A DNA stretch of 64,000 nt. Source: Piezodorus guildinii. Taxonomy: Eukaryota > Arthropoda > Insecta > Hemiptera > Pentatomidae. The notes under the pieces were generated by a model. It was not told the DNA's origin, did not search any database, and was given only the letters and a program-made list of their open reading frames with translations. The stretch covers positions 163,976,366 to 164,040,365 of the forward strand of contig CM041295.1 in the NCBI GenBank assembly GCA_023052935.1. The letters run 5' to 3'. Position numbers and translations under genes: made by a program. Positions 11,926 to 23,321 of this stretch are shown one piece after another. Every line of letters begins with the position of its first letter. The stretch's first letter is position 1.

Positions 11926-12364
11926 CTGTTCTTTCATCTAAAAGAAGCAGTCAAGTTTCAGGCAGTAATAATTTCCGTTAAATGTTTTTTAAACTCATGA
12001 TGGATAAGAAAGAAACATCAATAGTAAAAGACAAGGGCTGAAAACCTAACCTTTACCTTGAAGCGATAGTGGGTCCTCCCCAAAGCTAGCCCCCAAAACG
12101 CGTGTAGCATAAAGGCGCCCTCATAGGTCAAAGGTTAGGGTCTTGCGAACAAGGAGCTGTCTAGAAGACCTGGAGGATTGATGTCAATAGTAATGGTCTT
12201 AATATTAATAGTGCTCTTGTCCGAGAACATTATTTTAGACTTCTTGAGCATTTTCCACCATCACCTACCGGACAATGATATAGCGAATAGGATTTGTCAA
12301 TATTCATTAAAATAATTTTAATTCTTACCCGTGCGTGCCAAAAAAAGTTTTTCATGTTTAAGAC
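11926..12364. other. No recognisable feature; small GC-rich patch
   Basis: Positions 12040-12180 are less AT-rich than the surroundings (runs such as GGGTCCTCCCC and CCCCCAAAACGCG), but no tRNA-like boxes or coding signal were found. Confidence 0.4.
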
Positions 12365-12600
12365 AAGTTAAGGTCCTCACACAAAACTGAACCGACAAGA
12401 AACTGCTCGTAGATATCGATACAAACCCTATACAATACCTACCCATACAATTCATGATAAACCTCCGAGATGACTGAAAAGAAGATGGGCTTGGAACCAA
12501 TTTACTTTAAGTAGTAATTGAAATGCTAGCAATGGGTAGTTCTTTCATAGGCCACATTCTTACTACAAATTTACCTGTTGTGTTAAAAATTATTGCAGTA
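12365..12600 (+). mobile_element. Internally deleted Jockey-like LINE fragment (copy J3)
   Basis: CGACAAGAAACTGCTCGTAG at about 12393 matches the block encoding RQETAR in the copy at 50905-51588. The sequence then jumps to CCTCCGAGATGACTGAAAAGAAGATGGG (about 12463), which in that copy lies near its 3' end about 350 bp further on. Several hundred bases are therefore deleted. The 3' untranslated part follows, with GCTAGCAATGGGTAGTTCTT. Confidence 0.6.
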
Positions 12601-13081
12601 ACACACGAGTGTTAGTACAATAGATATTTAGTGGTATTTTAAATTAGCCATTAATTTCTTCAAGTATTTTAAAAATATTGTTTAATTATCTATTTAATAG
12701 TCCATTAGTTTCGTCTTGAACATAGTTAGAGCACTAAAAAGTACAGCTTGTTCCTCTTCTCCATTTTCCAACTCTGTGGATACTTTATAATGACCGAAAC
12801 GGAAACGGAAACAAAGCTTAAAACTTCTTCGGCAGAAGGTTGTTATCGAAATCGGTTAAGCTTTTTATTCACCAGAAAGGTAAACCTTTCAGTTCATGGA
12901 AACATCGCAATTAAACAAAAACTAAAGATTCCTTGGAACTTATTTTAAGTTTGTGGAATCATTTAGTTGTTTTCTACAAGTTAATTAATTAACCATATAG
13001 ATTATGGAAGGAGCTCCATAGCGAAGTTCGACGGTGAAATTGATACATTCATCTACACACACACAGATATATAATTATTGG
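12601..13081. other. No recognisable feature
   Basis: AT-rich. A short open frame at 12748-12948 has no recognisable motif. Confidence 0.5.
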
Positions 13082-13365
13082 GAGAGCCCGTGGCTGAGTG
13101 GCTAGCAAGCTAGTCTCCACGTTAAAGGTTGTGAGTTCGAATCTCAGTTCCGGCGGGACTTTTATAAGGATGAAATCAAAAGGGGATCCATTCACAGCCT
13201 CTCCCCCCGGGTAAGTGAGACCCGTCAGCCTACTGGTGGCCACTCACAAAAATAGGCGAAGGGAGTGATGACCCTACCCTACAAAATTCATCGAGAAACG
13301 TGGTGAGTATATTCTCCTACGAGATTAAACCACGCGGTCAAGGGCCTATAAAAAAATATTGTAAA
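13082..13365 (+). mobile_element. tRNA-derived SINE, type 2 (copy S2a)
   Basis: The first 75 bp look like a tRNA: box A TGGCTGAGTGGC (13091-13102) and box B GAGTTCGAATCTC (13133-13145), the internal RNA polymerase III promoter elements. The body contains GTGAGACCCGTCAGCCTACTGGTGG, shared in reverse complement with 23037-23320. Amplification of such elements depends on a partner LINE. A free-standing tRNA gene is unlikely because the cloverleaf does not close cleanly and the body is repeated. Confidence 0.8.
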
Positions 13366-15024
13366 TGATGCGGATAGATAGAAAGAGTAATAACATAAAT
13401 TAAAATAATATATGATATGATATAATATATGATTTATAAAAAAATACATGATGCGTTTTAAGAAAATAAAATAAGGCTGCTGTATTAGACAGAAATGTGT
13501 TTTTAAAAACTACGTTTGATGTTTTTAATATGTATCTATTTTTATCACTAATTTTTTTAAGTGACGTCAAATGGTTTCCAGGTAAACGTCTAGAGACTTA
13601 AGTAGAGTCTGCATCAATAGTAATATGACAAGTAAATACATACTATCGAAAAACATATGTTTCTAATGTTTGTTTGAAAAATTATATAAGAATTATGTAA
13701 GATTTAACTGAAATAAACTCGATCATGAAATCACGATGAGGGCAATTTTTTTACGCCGAGATTTGTCGATTGCATTGTGCAAGGTCACGAAACGAAGATA
13801 TTAAAAAATAAATATTGATCCATATATTAATATTAATTAAAACTGTTATTTTGTCTTTTATCTCAAGAATAAGTGGTCATTTTCAATCACTACAATTTAA
13901 AAGTACTTAATGATCTGTTAAATGCGGTTATAACACTGTGTTGTAAGTACAATCAGAGCTAAAGTATGCTTGAAGAAAAAAAAAATAGGTAATCCGTATA
14001 AAAATCAAACAATGGCTTTTTATATTTTGTTTGTAAGGAAGTAGAGTAAGATTCTTTATTACCTTTTCCGAGTTTCGAGTGTAAATTATAAAGTTTAAAC
14101 ACGCAAATGCACAAAAAAATGGTGGAAAATTCTCGTTTAAGCTTCCTAAACTTGAAGTAGGAAGCTGGGATGGTCGGTACATGCTTTTGAGTTCTGCGCA
14201 CAGACCTCAACGGATTTTTAATCACTCATCTAAGTGAGATATTATGCAGTATTACGGGATTTGGAATCACTGATATCGCTGCATTCCAAAATTATTGAGG
14301 TCATAAAGATTATGTTTCTTTTATTTGTTCAGACGATTTTAATGTTAAAATACCGCCAGTAATTACAACTACTTATCTTATGTCTTCCTCTTTAAAAAGG
14401 ATATTAAACGTAGGAGTTTCCCGTTTCCGTAGTTACATTAAATATACACAGAAAGATAACGAACAAAATTGAAAATATATTATATTGAATTGATATGTTA
14501 TTTTAATGCAATTTTGTTATAATTTGAGTCCTTTCCTGGGTGAAACTGCCGGAAACGTAACAAAATAATCATAAACGTTAGTGATGTAAACAAAATCCAA
14601 TATATTTAAATGATAATTAATTCTTCAAATTAATCTGAGAAAGTTTATTCACTGGCAGTTTTCGTAACAGATTTTAGAAGATCTCACCATTATCCAGTTT
14701 AGCAATGTCTATAAAGCTATGCTGAAGTATTGACCGATATTAAAAATATCGCAAGGTCCAAATCATAATCTCCGAATATGTGATCAGCCGAACAGGATTT
14801 ACCGAAAACCAAATTAATAATAAATTAATTAAACTTTTTAATTAAATTATTATTATTTTTTCATAGGCTCTATCTCATCTCCTTTGAACAAGTTATTTAT
14901 CTTCCCGAATCAATGTGAGCAGACTCTATTAACTTAACGGAATGAAGTTTAAACTGTAATTTCAGACTTAAGTATGTAAGGTAATTGACAAATAGGATGG
15001 AAAGACACACACACATACACTTAA
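13366..15024. other. No recognisable feature
   Basis: AT-rich. Open frames at 13928-14225 on the minus strand have no recognisable motif. A CA-rich stretch at 15005-15020 precedes the R1 insertion. Confidence 0.5.
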
Positions 15025-15032
15025 GACTCGAG

Positions 15033-15730
15033 ACACTTCCACGCTTCTGTACTCAGCACCGATCTGGGCAGAATCCTGCCAAGTGCAGTCATATGTCCAG
15101 AAAGTTATTAGTGTGCATCGGAGAAGTGCCCTGCGCGTCGCTCGAGCTTTTCGCAATGTGTCCTATGACGCTGTATGCGTCATCGCAGACATGCCTCCGA
15201 TTGATCTTTTGGCAGATGAACGCAGAAGGATCTACCGAAAAAAACGAGAAGAGACGGATGCTCACTGGGCTACCTTAGCAAAACAAGAGAGAATTCATAC
15301 TCTTGATATATGGCAGAGACGCTGGAACGCTTCATCTTCTGGAAGATGGACATACCGCCTAATTCCCGACATATCGACATGGTTATCCCGGAAACATGGA
15401 GATGTAGATTACTATCTCACTCAGCTGCTTACTGGGCATGGTTGCTTCAGAGCCTACTTAGCCCGTTTCAAAATAGAGGAAAGTTCATTGTGCCCATTTT
15501 GTGATCCCATAGAAGAAACAGTGGAACATGCATTCTTTTCTTGTTCGGGATTCGTTCGAGAAAGGTCGGAGAAAGACGCTAAATTTAGTACAAAAGCATC
15601 ATCCGAAAATTTAGTCTCCTTGATGATGGCTAGTCAGGAGAGTTGGAGCGCTGCAGCTGATTATGCAGCACAAATCTGCAGAAAGCTCAGAGTACAGGAG
15701 CAAGAAAGGAGAGGCGGGGCATTGGCCTAG
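15033..15730 (+). pseudogene. R1-clade reverse transcriptase ORF2, C-terminal fragment
   Basis: The open frame runs without a stop from the truncation point to 15730. It starts inside the thumb region, with residues reading LLYSAPIWAE followed by RRSALRV, typical of R1-clade proteins just after the polymerase domain. The C-terminal zinc-finger-like motif CPFC...HAFFSC (C-x2-C, then H-x4-C, about 15490-15543) is intact; in R1/R2-type proteins this lies close to the C-terminus. The endonuclease and all polymerase motifs (A, B and C) are missing, so it cannot work alone. There is no start codon of its own; the frame is simply open at the truncation. Its uninterrupted reading frame fits a young copy. 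Confidence 0.85.
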
Positions 15731-15902
15731 CTTAAATCAGATGTGCACTTAGCCCTTCTGCCCCCCATGAAGTAATGCTTGACAGTGGTTCCGTGGGTGG
15801 TAAAGACTAATTGGGAGGTGGCTTTTTAGTGAGTAGGAATCTCACACTGTTGTGTAGCCTCACAGTTGCACTTCGTCTTATGAAAGATTTTTCCCCTATC
15901 CG

Positions 15903-15940
<38 letters not shown>
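15033..15940 (+). mobile_element. 5'-truncated R1-clade LINE with poly(A) and target duplication
   Basis: The element ends in a 38-nt poly(A) (15903-15940) and is flanked by GACTCGAG at 15025-15032 and 15941-15948 (AAGACTCGAG if A residues at the junction are counted). That marks a target-primed insertion. It holds only the 3' end of the second open frame and a 3' untranslated region of about 170 bp. R1-clade elements often target 28S rDNA, but the flanks here are not rDNA and show no telomere repeat. The long intact poly(A) suggests a recent event. Confidence 0.85.
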
Positions 15941-15942
<2 letters not shown>

Positions 15943-16098
15943 CTCGAGGTTGCCCATGAAACGCTTCAACACTCATGACCTCATCAATAAACCACTTTCT
16001 TTAAATCAAGTCAGTATGATGATTAATAATCAAATTAAAATATTGAATATTAAATATTAGATAGTATCATTAATACAACATTGATTAACTTATTATTT

Positions 16099-16134
16099 AG
16101 CCAACGTTTCAACCCACGGGTCTCCATCAGGGCT
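16099..16134 (-). ncRNA. Hammerhead-ribozyme-like motif (b)
   Basis: On the minus strand: AGCC, core CTGATGG (consensus last base A is G), a shortened stem II GACCC-GT-GGGTT, GAAAC, GTT, then GGCT, which pairs with the opening AGCC. The order matches a type I hammerhead with a minimal stem III. The A-to-G change in the core probably lowers or abolishes cleavage. Confidence 0.6.
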
Positions 16135-16572
16135 AAAAAGTAAGAAGATACAATGTTAAATGAATGGCCATTAAAAATAACAGAATTAAAAAAAACAGTG
16201 AGTTGAATGTGATAAAAAAAGAAAGAAAGTAATTTAAAAATTAGTAAAGGAATAAATTAATATATCCACATAAGTTAATAGAGAAATTGAAAATTAATAT
16301 TTTATATTTTAAGTAATAAAAATAAAATGATATAATTATTTTGTTTGGTATTTGGTATTCGTTATTTTTACTTTATTGTGCCTAATATACTTTTGTTAAC
16401 TAGATTCATTTTTAATTTTATAATTAACTCATGTTGATATATTAATTTATGCCTTTATTTGTTTTAATTACTATCTTCTTTGTTTATTTTTATCTCAATT
16501 TAAATTAATGTTTTTTAAATTTTTCGTGGTAATTTATTTATCAAAAGCCTACACTGAACCTTGTTATTATTA

Positions 16573-16608
16573 AGCCCTGACCCGCGACGTGGTTTGGAAA
16601 CGTTGGTT
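16573..16608 (+). ncRNA. Hammerhead-ribozyme-like motif (c), core deleted
   Basis: AGCC (16573-16576), CTGA, then a gap where TGAAGA is expected, CCCGCGACGTGG, GGAAAC, GTT and GGTT. The outer AGCC/GGTT stem can still form with a G-T pair, but half the catalytic core is gone. Confidence 0.5.
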
Positions 16609-16735
16609 TTTACAATATTCTTCTATAATTTAAAACCATGACCGAATTTAGCATAATTAAATGTAGCGCCTTTGTTTCGGAGAAGTTTTTAATTCATTTA
16701 GAGAATTACTCATGTATTTATTCTAAATAATTTAA

Positions 16736-16790
16736 TAATAATAGGCTTTGCGAACCCGAAGGTTCGATGCCGATACCACCAAACTCTTCT
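16736..16790 (-). mobile_element. 3' terminal scrap of RTE-like LINE (copy K1)
   Basis: On the minus strand: GGTGGTATCGGCATCGAACC, then TTCGGGTTCG.AAAGCC and a (TTA)n tail. The same ending occurs at 55100-55143 and 63160-63212. Only about 55 bp remain. Confidence 0.65.
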
Positions 16791-16799
16791 AAATAATTT

Positions 16800-17439
16800 A
16801 TATGAATCAAATGTTAAAACTGTTGTCACTACTACACAATTTCTCATTATGTTACATAAACACTTCCCAAAACATAAAAGTATTATAAAATGTTTCAAAC
16901 ATCAAATATTTTAGTTATAATAGAGATTGTAGTATTATGAAGAAGATATTGAATTTCTCAATGTGTCAAGTGTGGTGAAGGAGATAGTATACTATTATTA
17001 GTACACGTGATAATCTAGATCCTATTTGCTCTTTCTTATGTTGAGAAAAAAAAAACAAGATAGCTATTCGGTCTCTGCTCACGTTTTTCCAATCATCGGT
17101 CACGTTTTCCCATTTCAAACAAACAATTTGAGATATAAAAACATCAGTCGTATATAATTGAAAAATAATGATATTAATCAACTAATTGTGGCATCAAATT
17201 ATCATTTATTACGAAATGAAATTGACTACACACTGGTTACGAATTACGTAACATAAATAACAAAAAACCAGTAGGAAGGAAACTGAATCTTTAATTAATT
17301 TGTTTGCTTTTACTTATTTATTTTTGGGGGTAGGTATTTGCTTTAAAAAATCTATATTATGTTTTTATCCACCTTGACACCAAGTTTTCACTATCATTTG
17401 TAATATTCTTTCCTAAAGGTTTATGAGTAAAATACATTT
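16800..17439. other. No recognisable feature
   Basis: AT-rich with short open frames only. Confidence 0.5.
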
Positions 17440-17705
17440 CAATTTACCTTTTTTTTTAGGAAGGAAAGATAAATTTTCTGTAACCAAGTCATCAAAAAAT
17501 TATTCCTAAAATATGAGTAGTCATATAGACGAATATTATACCGTTGGAAAGTGCAAGAACTTTTAGAAAGTAAAAATGGAATAAAAAAAAGTTGCACAAG
17601 TAAATAGAATGTCGTTATAAGCCCATAAACTTACGAACAAATGGTTTGTAACTAATTAGGTTATAAGATTCAGTGTTCCTACCATACTGTATCGTATCCA
17701 TGGCA
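17440..17705 (+). repeat. Dispersed repeat family A (copy A2)
   Basis: Begins with AAATTTTCTGTAACCAAGTC...AAAAAATTATTCCT, shared with 30245-30285 and, in reverse complement, 3233-3290. It includes a single copy of the satellite-related segment (about 17590-17695; landmark AAGCCCATAAACTTACGAAC). Confidence 0.7.
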
Positions 17706-17711
17706 TATGTT

Positions 17712-18115
17712 ATGCCAATTAATGCCTGGGATGCTACAGCAACTTTTTCACAAAAATCAACGATTCAGAACTGCTACTTTATACCATGCATTTTGCAACA
17801 TTTTATAATTTTCTCAAAAAACGGCTCAAACAATTTTGATTAAATTGTAGTAAAATTAAATTGGGTTAACTTCTGTTTGGGTATTATTCAGATTGAAATA
17901 GTGTGACGGGTTCGTTCAATGCCAATTTTTTTTAATTTTCTTTTTCTAAGATACCATTACTTTTGTTAAATAGAATAAAATAAACCATTTCGGCTTGTTG
18001 AGATGAAATTGGTGATTATGGTATATAAAAAAATTTGATAATTAACTGAAGGAGAAAACAGTAGGAATATATGTTTTTGTTATATATTGTTGGGAAGTTA
18101 TAAATTAAAAAAAAT
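17712..18115 (+). repeat. Dispersed repeat family B, internal part (copy B2)
   Basis: Follows A2 directly. Landmarks ATACCATGCATTTTGCAACATTTT, CTCAAAAAACGGCT, GATTGAAATAGTGTGACGGG and CTGAAGGAGAAAACAG match copies B1, B3 and B4. The left terminus of family B is missing, so this is either a truncated copy or a fusion with family A. Confidence 0.6.
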
Positions 18116-20884
18116 AAAGAAAAAGTAAGGTAAGGGGCCGTAGAGAAATTAAAAAAAAAAAAAAACCTATACTTTTTAAGCTGAAATATCTCTCATTTAG
18201 AGATGAGGCTTCAGGGTGTAAATACGCAATCATCTTAAAATGAAAATTGTTCTTGCACCACATGATGGCGTCATATCCGAAGCCTAGTGCATCACAATTT
18301 TATTAAATAGTAGTCAAGTTCATTATCAGCCTCCAATTTTATATTTAAATTTTGATCTTCAGCTAAAATGATCTACAACTAATTACAATGATTATAATAA
18401 TAATTGTGATGAGGATGATTTCTTATTTTAAGAAAGAAAAGGAATTAAATATTGCGAATGATGTTATGTAAAGGGTGTGAGGCAAGGGCCGCTTGTAATG
18501 TTACTCTTATTCAATATTTTAGATTTTATTGAAAGATGTTAGTCAAAATAAATTCTGTTCCCGTTCTTGCAAGGTCGGACTTCTTGAGTGGTGGGGGCAG
18601 GGGACACAATCCATTCTTGTCGATTCCCAATCCCATCATGGTTGTCGCAGATTGATTTGGTAACGGTTCCGGATATTCGATCGTTTTAAATTATGAATCA
18701 GTTCATTTATCCCAATTTGTGATATCTGATCAGTCGTAAACATTTCTATACAATATACAAGGAAACAAATGGATGCCAAACGTTGAGGGGTACGACTTGA
18801 AATCATTAATGGACGACCGTTTCTCGACAGGCCAGCCAATCCATTTCGAAACGGGGTGAACTGAAGATTCTAAACCGGTTTAGAAACAAGTCGAAAAATA
18901 ATCGATAATAGCCTCTCTTTGTTTGAAACGGTTATTTTTATGTGTTTAGAGCCTCATTTAGTCTTTAACATTTTGTTTGTTAGGGGGTAACTTCCAACCT
19001 AATCATTCCAGCAATGAGATGTAAATACAATTTTCTCATTTGACTAAGAAAAGTCACCTGTTTGAGAAATCACTGATAATTTGGAAGAAAAAATGACATA
19101 GAGAAGCTGATACTGAAATGGATGTAGAGTATGCTGTGTCTCCCTTGGGCGTTGGATAAAGAGGTTGGGCGTAGGGTCGCCTAAATATGCCCCTAGTTGG
19201 CCATTATGCAGTTGCCATTGTTCATACATAAATATCACTGTGATTTCTCGGCCAGAGCTTTCTCCAGCTCGCCGTTTATTTGCATTGGATTTGCACACAT
19301 TGGCCCACGTCACCTAATTCCATCCACCACTCTATCACAGTCACTCAGTTCCCTCCATATAGATCTATAAACCACTTGAGGCATCGCTCAATTTGTAACA
19401 GTCCTGTCAATACGTTTCTTGAAGAGAAGAGGCGGTTATTTTCCAGATACTTAGCCCTTCAACCGTTGTTATTAGTAAATTTTGGTTTTTCACAAAAGGG
19501 GAAATTAAGAATTTTAGGAAGAGTGTATTGCAGCGCTGGTTAGGGTAGATGCATAAGGATTTCGAAATGTCTTGGCAGTGGCGGCGATACCATATTGCGG
19601 AACCTTTTGGTGCCGGTTTTTATTACTGGTACCGCTAATTCTCACTACGATTGGGTCCGGCAAGAATGCCATAAAAATCTCTCAAGCGATGGGTATTGAA
19701 ATTGCTTTTAAAACGAATTTTTTCTGCTTTTAATTTTGCTGTTTAGTTTCAAGCTTTTTTTTCTTTGGCACTCGACGATCAAACAGTTTTTAGGCTCTTA
19801 CATTTTAATTATTTTCAATCTGAACCATAAATAAATTTATAGGAGGTCTCACCTTTTTTTCTGCCCTGCATTCTCTTCTTATAGAACGTTATTCTTTTGA
19901 AACTCGTTTATTTATTAAATAAAAAAAGTATTTTAATAAAGATCGAATACAATAAAAATCGATAGCATTTATCAACAACAAAAAAAAAAAAAAAAAAAAA
20001 ACCTTGAACACGTAATCGGGGAAAGTAATACCAATGAAGAAATGGCTAGGCCCCGTTTTGCAACATAGTAATTCTCCAGGATTTTTATTTAAGAAAATAT
20101 ATGAGAAATCAGTAGTATATCTTAGATACTCTACATCCTTTTCATTTAAGTGCAAAAATAATGATTTAGAACGAGTGAGGAAGATATGACATTGTAAAAC
20201 AGTCTGAGTAACTGTAATGCTTGAACAATAACAATGACGAATACCCCCGAGTCTTAATACTGGATAAATGTAGAGAGAGAGAAATAAATAAAAAATAATG
20301 GACTCCTGCGTTTAGAAGTAATCTGTACCATGAAATTGTGAGGGAAAAAAATTGTGAGTGAGCGTGTATATAGACTGATTAGGAGTGACGCAGCCAGTTA
20401 CATAAGAAGCACGTGACTAGTAGTGGTGGCATAATATATGATAATATATTTGGATATTCTTCCAACTTTAATGCTGTTTTCTTAAACTCGTTTTATCTCA
20501 TCACGTGGTTTGCCTCTTGGAGCATTTTCAAATACTTCACTAAATGAATGCATTATTATCTAAATCACCCTTCAATTCCAATAGTTGCGAAAACATTCGA
20601 TTTAAAAATATTGAAACTCATTCAAACTTCTCATATACACACACATATTAATAATGGGAATTTATATTTTTAAAAAAACTTATGAAGCAGTATAAATAGT
20701 ATTGTTCACCTTTGCTATAATTTGTAAATATCTTTGTAAACAAGCATCATCATATAATTAAACAAAATTACAAAACGTTGATATGATTTCGAAATTTCGC
20801 AAAAATTAAATAATTTATTTTTTTTAATGATTTTTTAATACCATAAAAAATATTTTTTTATTTATTGGAATTTACAACTGCATA
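18116..20884. other. No recognisable gene or repeat
   Basis: Several short open frames (for example 18636-18839, 19044-19313, 19280-19543, 19889-20155) without recognisable motifs. A poly(A) run at 19979-20000. Positions 18560-18880 and 19110-19320 are somewhat less AT-rich, but I can assign nothing. Confidence 0.45.
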
Positions 20885-21300
20885 ATAGAATACAACGAGT
20901 AAATTTGATTGAAATATACAAAGGCATTATACACATGTAGAGAAGCTTCCCAATGAAAGCACTCTAAAAATATTCTAACTAGAAGGTCTTGGGACCATCT
21001 CTTTTTCAGACGCCTCGGAGGATTGTCAGGAATTGATGAAGAAGAAGAAAGGATTGTAACTAGAGGATTAGGGTGGGAATGGAGTTTGTCATCAAAAGAA
21101 TGATATCTGGATCGGGCCTAATCTGCAACATACGGAACATTAACGTTTTTATGGATGAGTTTATTCGTGACAAAGTAAGGAGCTTTCAGGATTTTACGAA
21201 GGATTTTGGATTGTAGGGATTGGATACGGGAAAAAATTCTGTGGTTTAGCAGAGCCCCAAAGCTCTACTCCGTAAGCCCAAGTCGGCCAAAACTAAATTT
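20885..21300 (-). mobile_element. Jockey-like LINE 3' fragment (copy J4)
   Basis: On the minus strand it matches 31946-32373 and 50905-51588 from the block encoding YGVELWGS (ACTCCGTAAG region, about 21270) to the 3' untranslated region. Landmarks: AAAATCCTTCGTAAAATCCT, GGCCCGATCCAGAT, CCTAATCCTCTAGTT, CCTCCGAGGCGTCTGAAAAAG. Frameshifts are present. Confidence 0.75.
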
Positions 21301-22764
21301 AGAAATACATTCTATAAACGTTATTTTTGTTGGATTTAAAATTTTGTGTGGTTAGATAAAAAAGATACTCTTAAAATACATATTTAACAGCTTATACCTT
21401 AATTAAAAAATAATATATCTAGTTGAAAGGTTATGGGAAAATATAAAAAAAAATAAAAAATTGTCGAGATGTTATTTCAAGAATTTCAATAACTTAAATA
21501 CCTTGTGATGCATTTTTGGTCGAACAGCAGGAAAGATAAAGGAACGGTTTTCAACTAATTTTTGAACTAAGTAACTGCTGGAATCCCGTGACCTCTAAAA
21601 GAACGGGAACAAGGGCTCAAAAATAACTGTGCGCTATTATGTTTTTTTTTTTAAATTCTAGTTCCGTCTTAAATTTTTTTTAAACAGTTTATACAAGATA
21701 TTTAAGATCTTTTGCTATTTTATAAGTTCTTACCAGAGCTTTCGTATAAGTTATATATTATAAGTACCTTTTAGAACTTAATAGTGAGACCTAAATAAAA
21801 AGTTCTCACTATCTAAGTTCCGACTTGAATGCGGGGAACACTCAAGATGTTTTCTTTTGTATCTCTTTGTCATTTTTTTTTTTTTTTTGACGCCTTTCAC
21901 ATCATTCAAATGAATTAAAAAATATATGTAAAAACTTACTAATAAGAACATGCATTATTAGAACTTTTTGGCCTGAACAGTTGCTAATTTTTAAGTAACC
22001 TTTTACCCTGAACATTTACGTTTAAACTTTCATAGAAAGGTTCTTATAAAAAGTTTAACCGAAACTCTTTTTAAAAATCAATAGATTCAGAAACCGTGAG
22101 AAGAAACAGTGTTTTGATAAATATATAATATTCATTTTTTAAACTTAAAAACCGGAAATGAAAACGTTCTGATATGAAAACAAATTTGTTGTTGTTTTAC
22201 TGCTCTGTATCTTTTCTTCATCATGCAATGTCTTCTTAGGACATTACATATTTATAATGCGATAATAGTTATTCAATAGATAATGCCCCTTATCTACTTA
22301 ATGTCTTTTTTAACAGAACATTTTAACAAGCAATAATCGACAAAAATCAAAACAAAACTATTCGAAATGTTTGTTATTGTACATAATAGCAAACAGCTTA
22401 CACCCGCCCCCCCCCTGATGATACTAGTCCTATCATTGATGAAAATGAATAAACCAAAACTATGTGACTTAAAAAATTATTACAACATAATTTTAATATT
22501 TATTATAGTTTTTTAGTTTATCAGACTTTGAAAATAAAGAAAAACTTCGAAACGTTAGAAAACGAACTTTAAATATTGTTAGAAAAAGTAAAATTTCTAA
22601 TAAATGAATTATTGTTAACAGGGAAATGATATAACATTTATTTACATAAATAAAACTTTATTAAAAAAAAAAATGAATAAGAGAATAGTTTAATACACAT
22701 GCAATAAATAATCAAATAGGCTTTTATAACTATTGTATTTATGATATGCTTATAAAATATTACG
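21301..22764. other. No recognisable feature
   Basis: Very AT-rich, with poly(T) runs near 21643 and 21872-21889 and a run of eight or more C near 22408. The CTGATGATACT near 22416 has no second half of a hammerhead and was not called. Confidence 0.5.
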
Positions 22765-22930
22765 CAATTTCGGCTGAAGGGCGACCCTGGGGTAGGGTGA
22801 TTAGAGGAGTTTTCTTGGACAAATGTAGGTAATCGAAAATTGGGATCTCGGGCTAATCACTTTCTTGTGCGGCCGTTGGCTACGAATATCTATATGTACT
22901 GAACACAAGATCCTCAATGGGTAAAGGTAG
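22765..22930 (+). mobile_element. tRNA-SINE type 1, headless copy (S1a)
   Basis: Starts near CGGCTGAAGGGCGACCCTGGGG and continues through GGTAATCGAAAATTGGG, GGGCTAATCAC and CGGCCGTTGGC. This body is shared with 23322-23515, 29649-29905, 44870-45095 and 57985-58150. The tRNA-like head is missing. Confidence 0.65.
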
Positions 22931-22934
22931 TGTT

Positions 22935-22937
<3 letters not shown>

Positions 22938-22992
<55 letters not shown>
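22938..22992. repeat. (TA)n microsatellite
   Basis: About 50 bp of AT dinucleotide between two SINE copies. Confidence 0.95.
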
Positions 22993-22996
<4 letters not shown>

Positions 22997-23036
22997 TTTT
23001 TTTATTAAAAGATTAAGATTGATAATTTATTTTTTC

Positions 23037-23320
23037 TGTTGGCGCAACAGGCCTTGGATACCCTTAGCCGTGCGGTACGGTTTCTTAAGAATCCACACAG
23101 AAATTTTTGATAATATTTTATAGGGATGGTTATTACTCACAACGCTCATTTTTGCGAGGGACCACCAACTGACTGACGGGTCTCACATACTCTGGGAAGA
23201 GGGAGTTGTGGGTGGGTCCCAACTAAATGACATGATTGCTTACATGCTGGGATTCGAACTTAGAACCTTTGGCGGGGTAGGCTAGACGCGCTAGCCTCAT
23301 GCTCCTCCGTGCTTTAAATT
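23037..23320 (-). mobile_element. tRNA-derived SINE, type 2 (copy S2b)
   Basis: On the minus strand: a tRNA-like head with box B AAGTTCGAATCCC (plus-strand 23249-23262), then a body with GTGAGACCCGTCAGTC.GTTGGTGG and CTCGCAAAAATGAGCG. It is the same family as 13082-13365, in the opposite orientation to the two type 1 SINEs that bracket it. Confidence 0.75.
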
Positions 23321-23321
23321 A

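Larger units (their letters stand above)
16088..16620. mobile_element. Inverted pair of Penelope-like terminal repeats
   Basis: The left arm (about 16088-16300) reads on the minus strand and the right arm (about 16325-16615) on the plus strand. The arms share TTAATTTAT..CTTTA, ATGTNGATATATTAATTTAT and a terminal AGCC-CTGA motif. Hammerhead-like motifs sit at both outer ends, facing outward. There is no coding sequence between them, only about 100 bp of spacer. The right arm is homologous to 9655-9915. Confidence 0.6.

Noticed and set aside
13082..13155. Functional tRNA gene
   Set aside because: Box A and box B are good, but the arms do not close into a clean cloverleaf and the sequence continues into a repeated SINE body.
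15083..15730. Host gene with a zinc finger
   Set aside because: The CxxC...HxxxxC motif and the upstream residues are those of R1-clade LINEs, and poly(A) plus target duplication prove an insertion.
22414..22450. CTGATGA core resembling a hammerhead
   Set aside because: No GAAAC in the right place and no outer stem; the match is chance.
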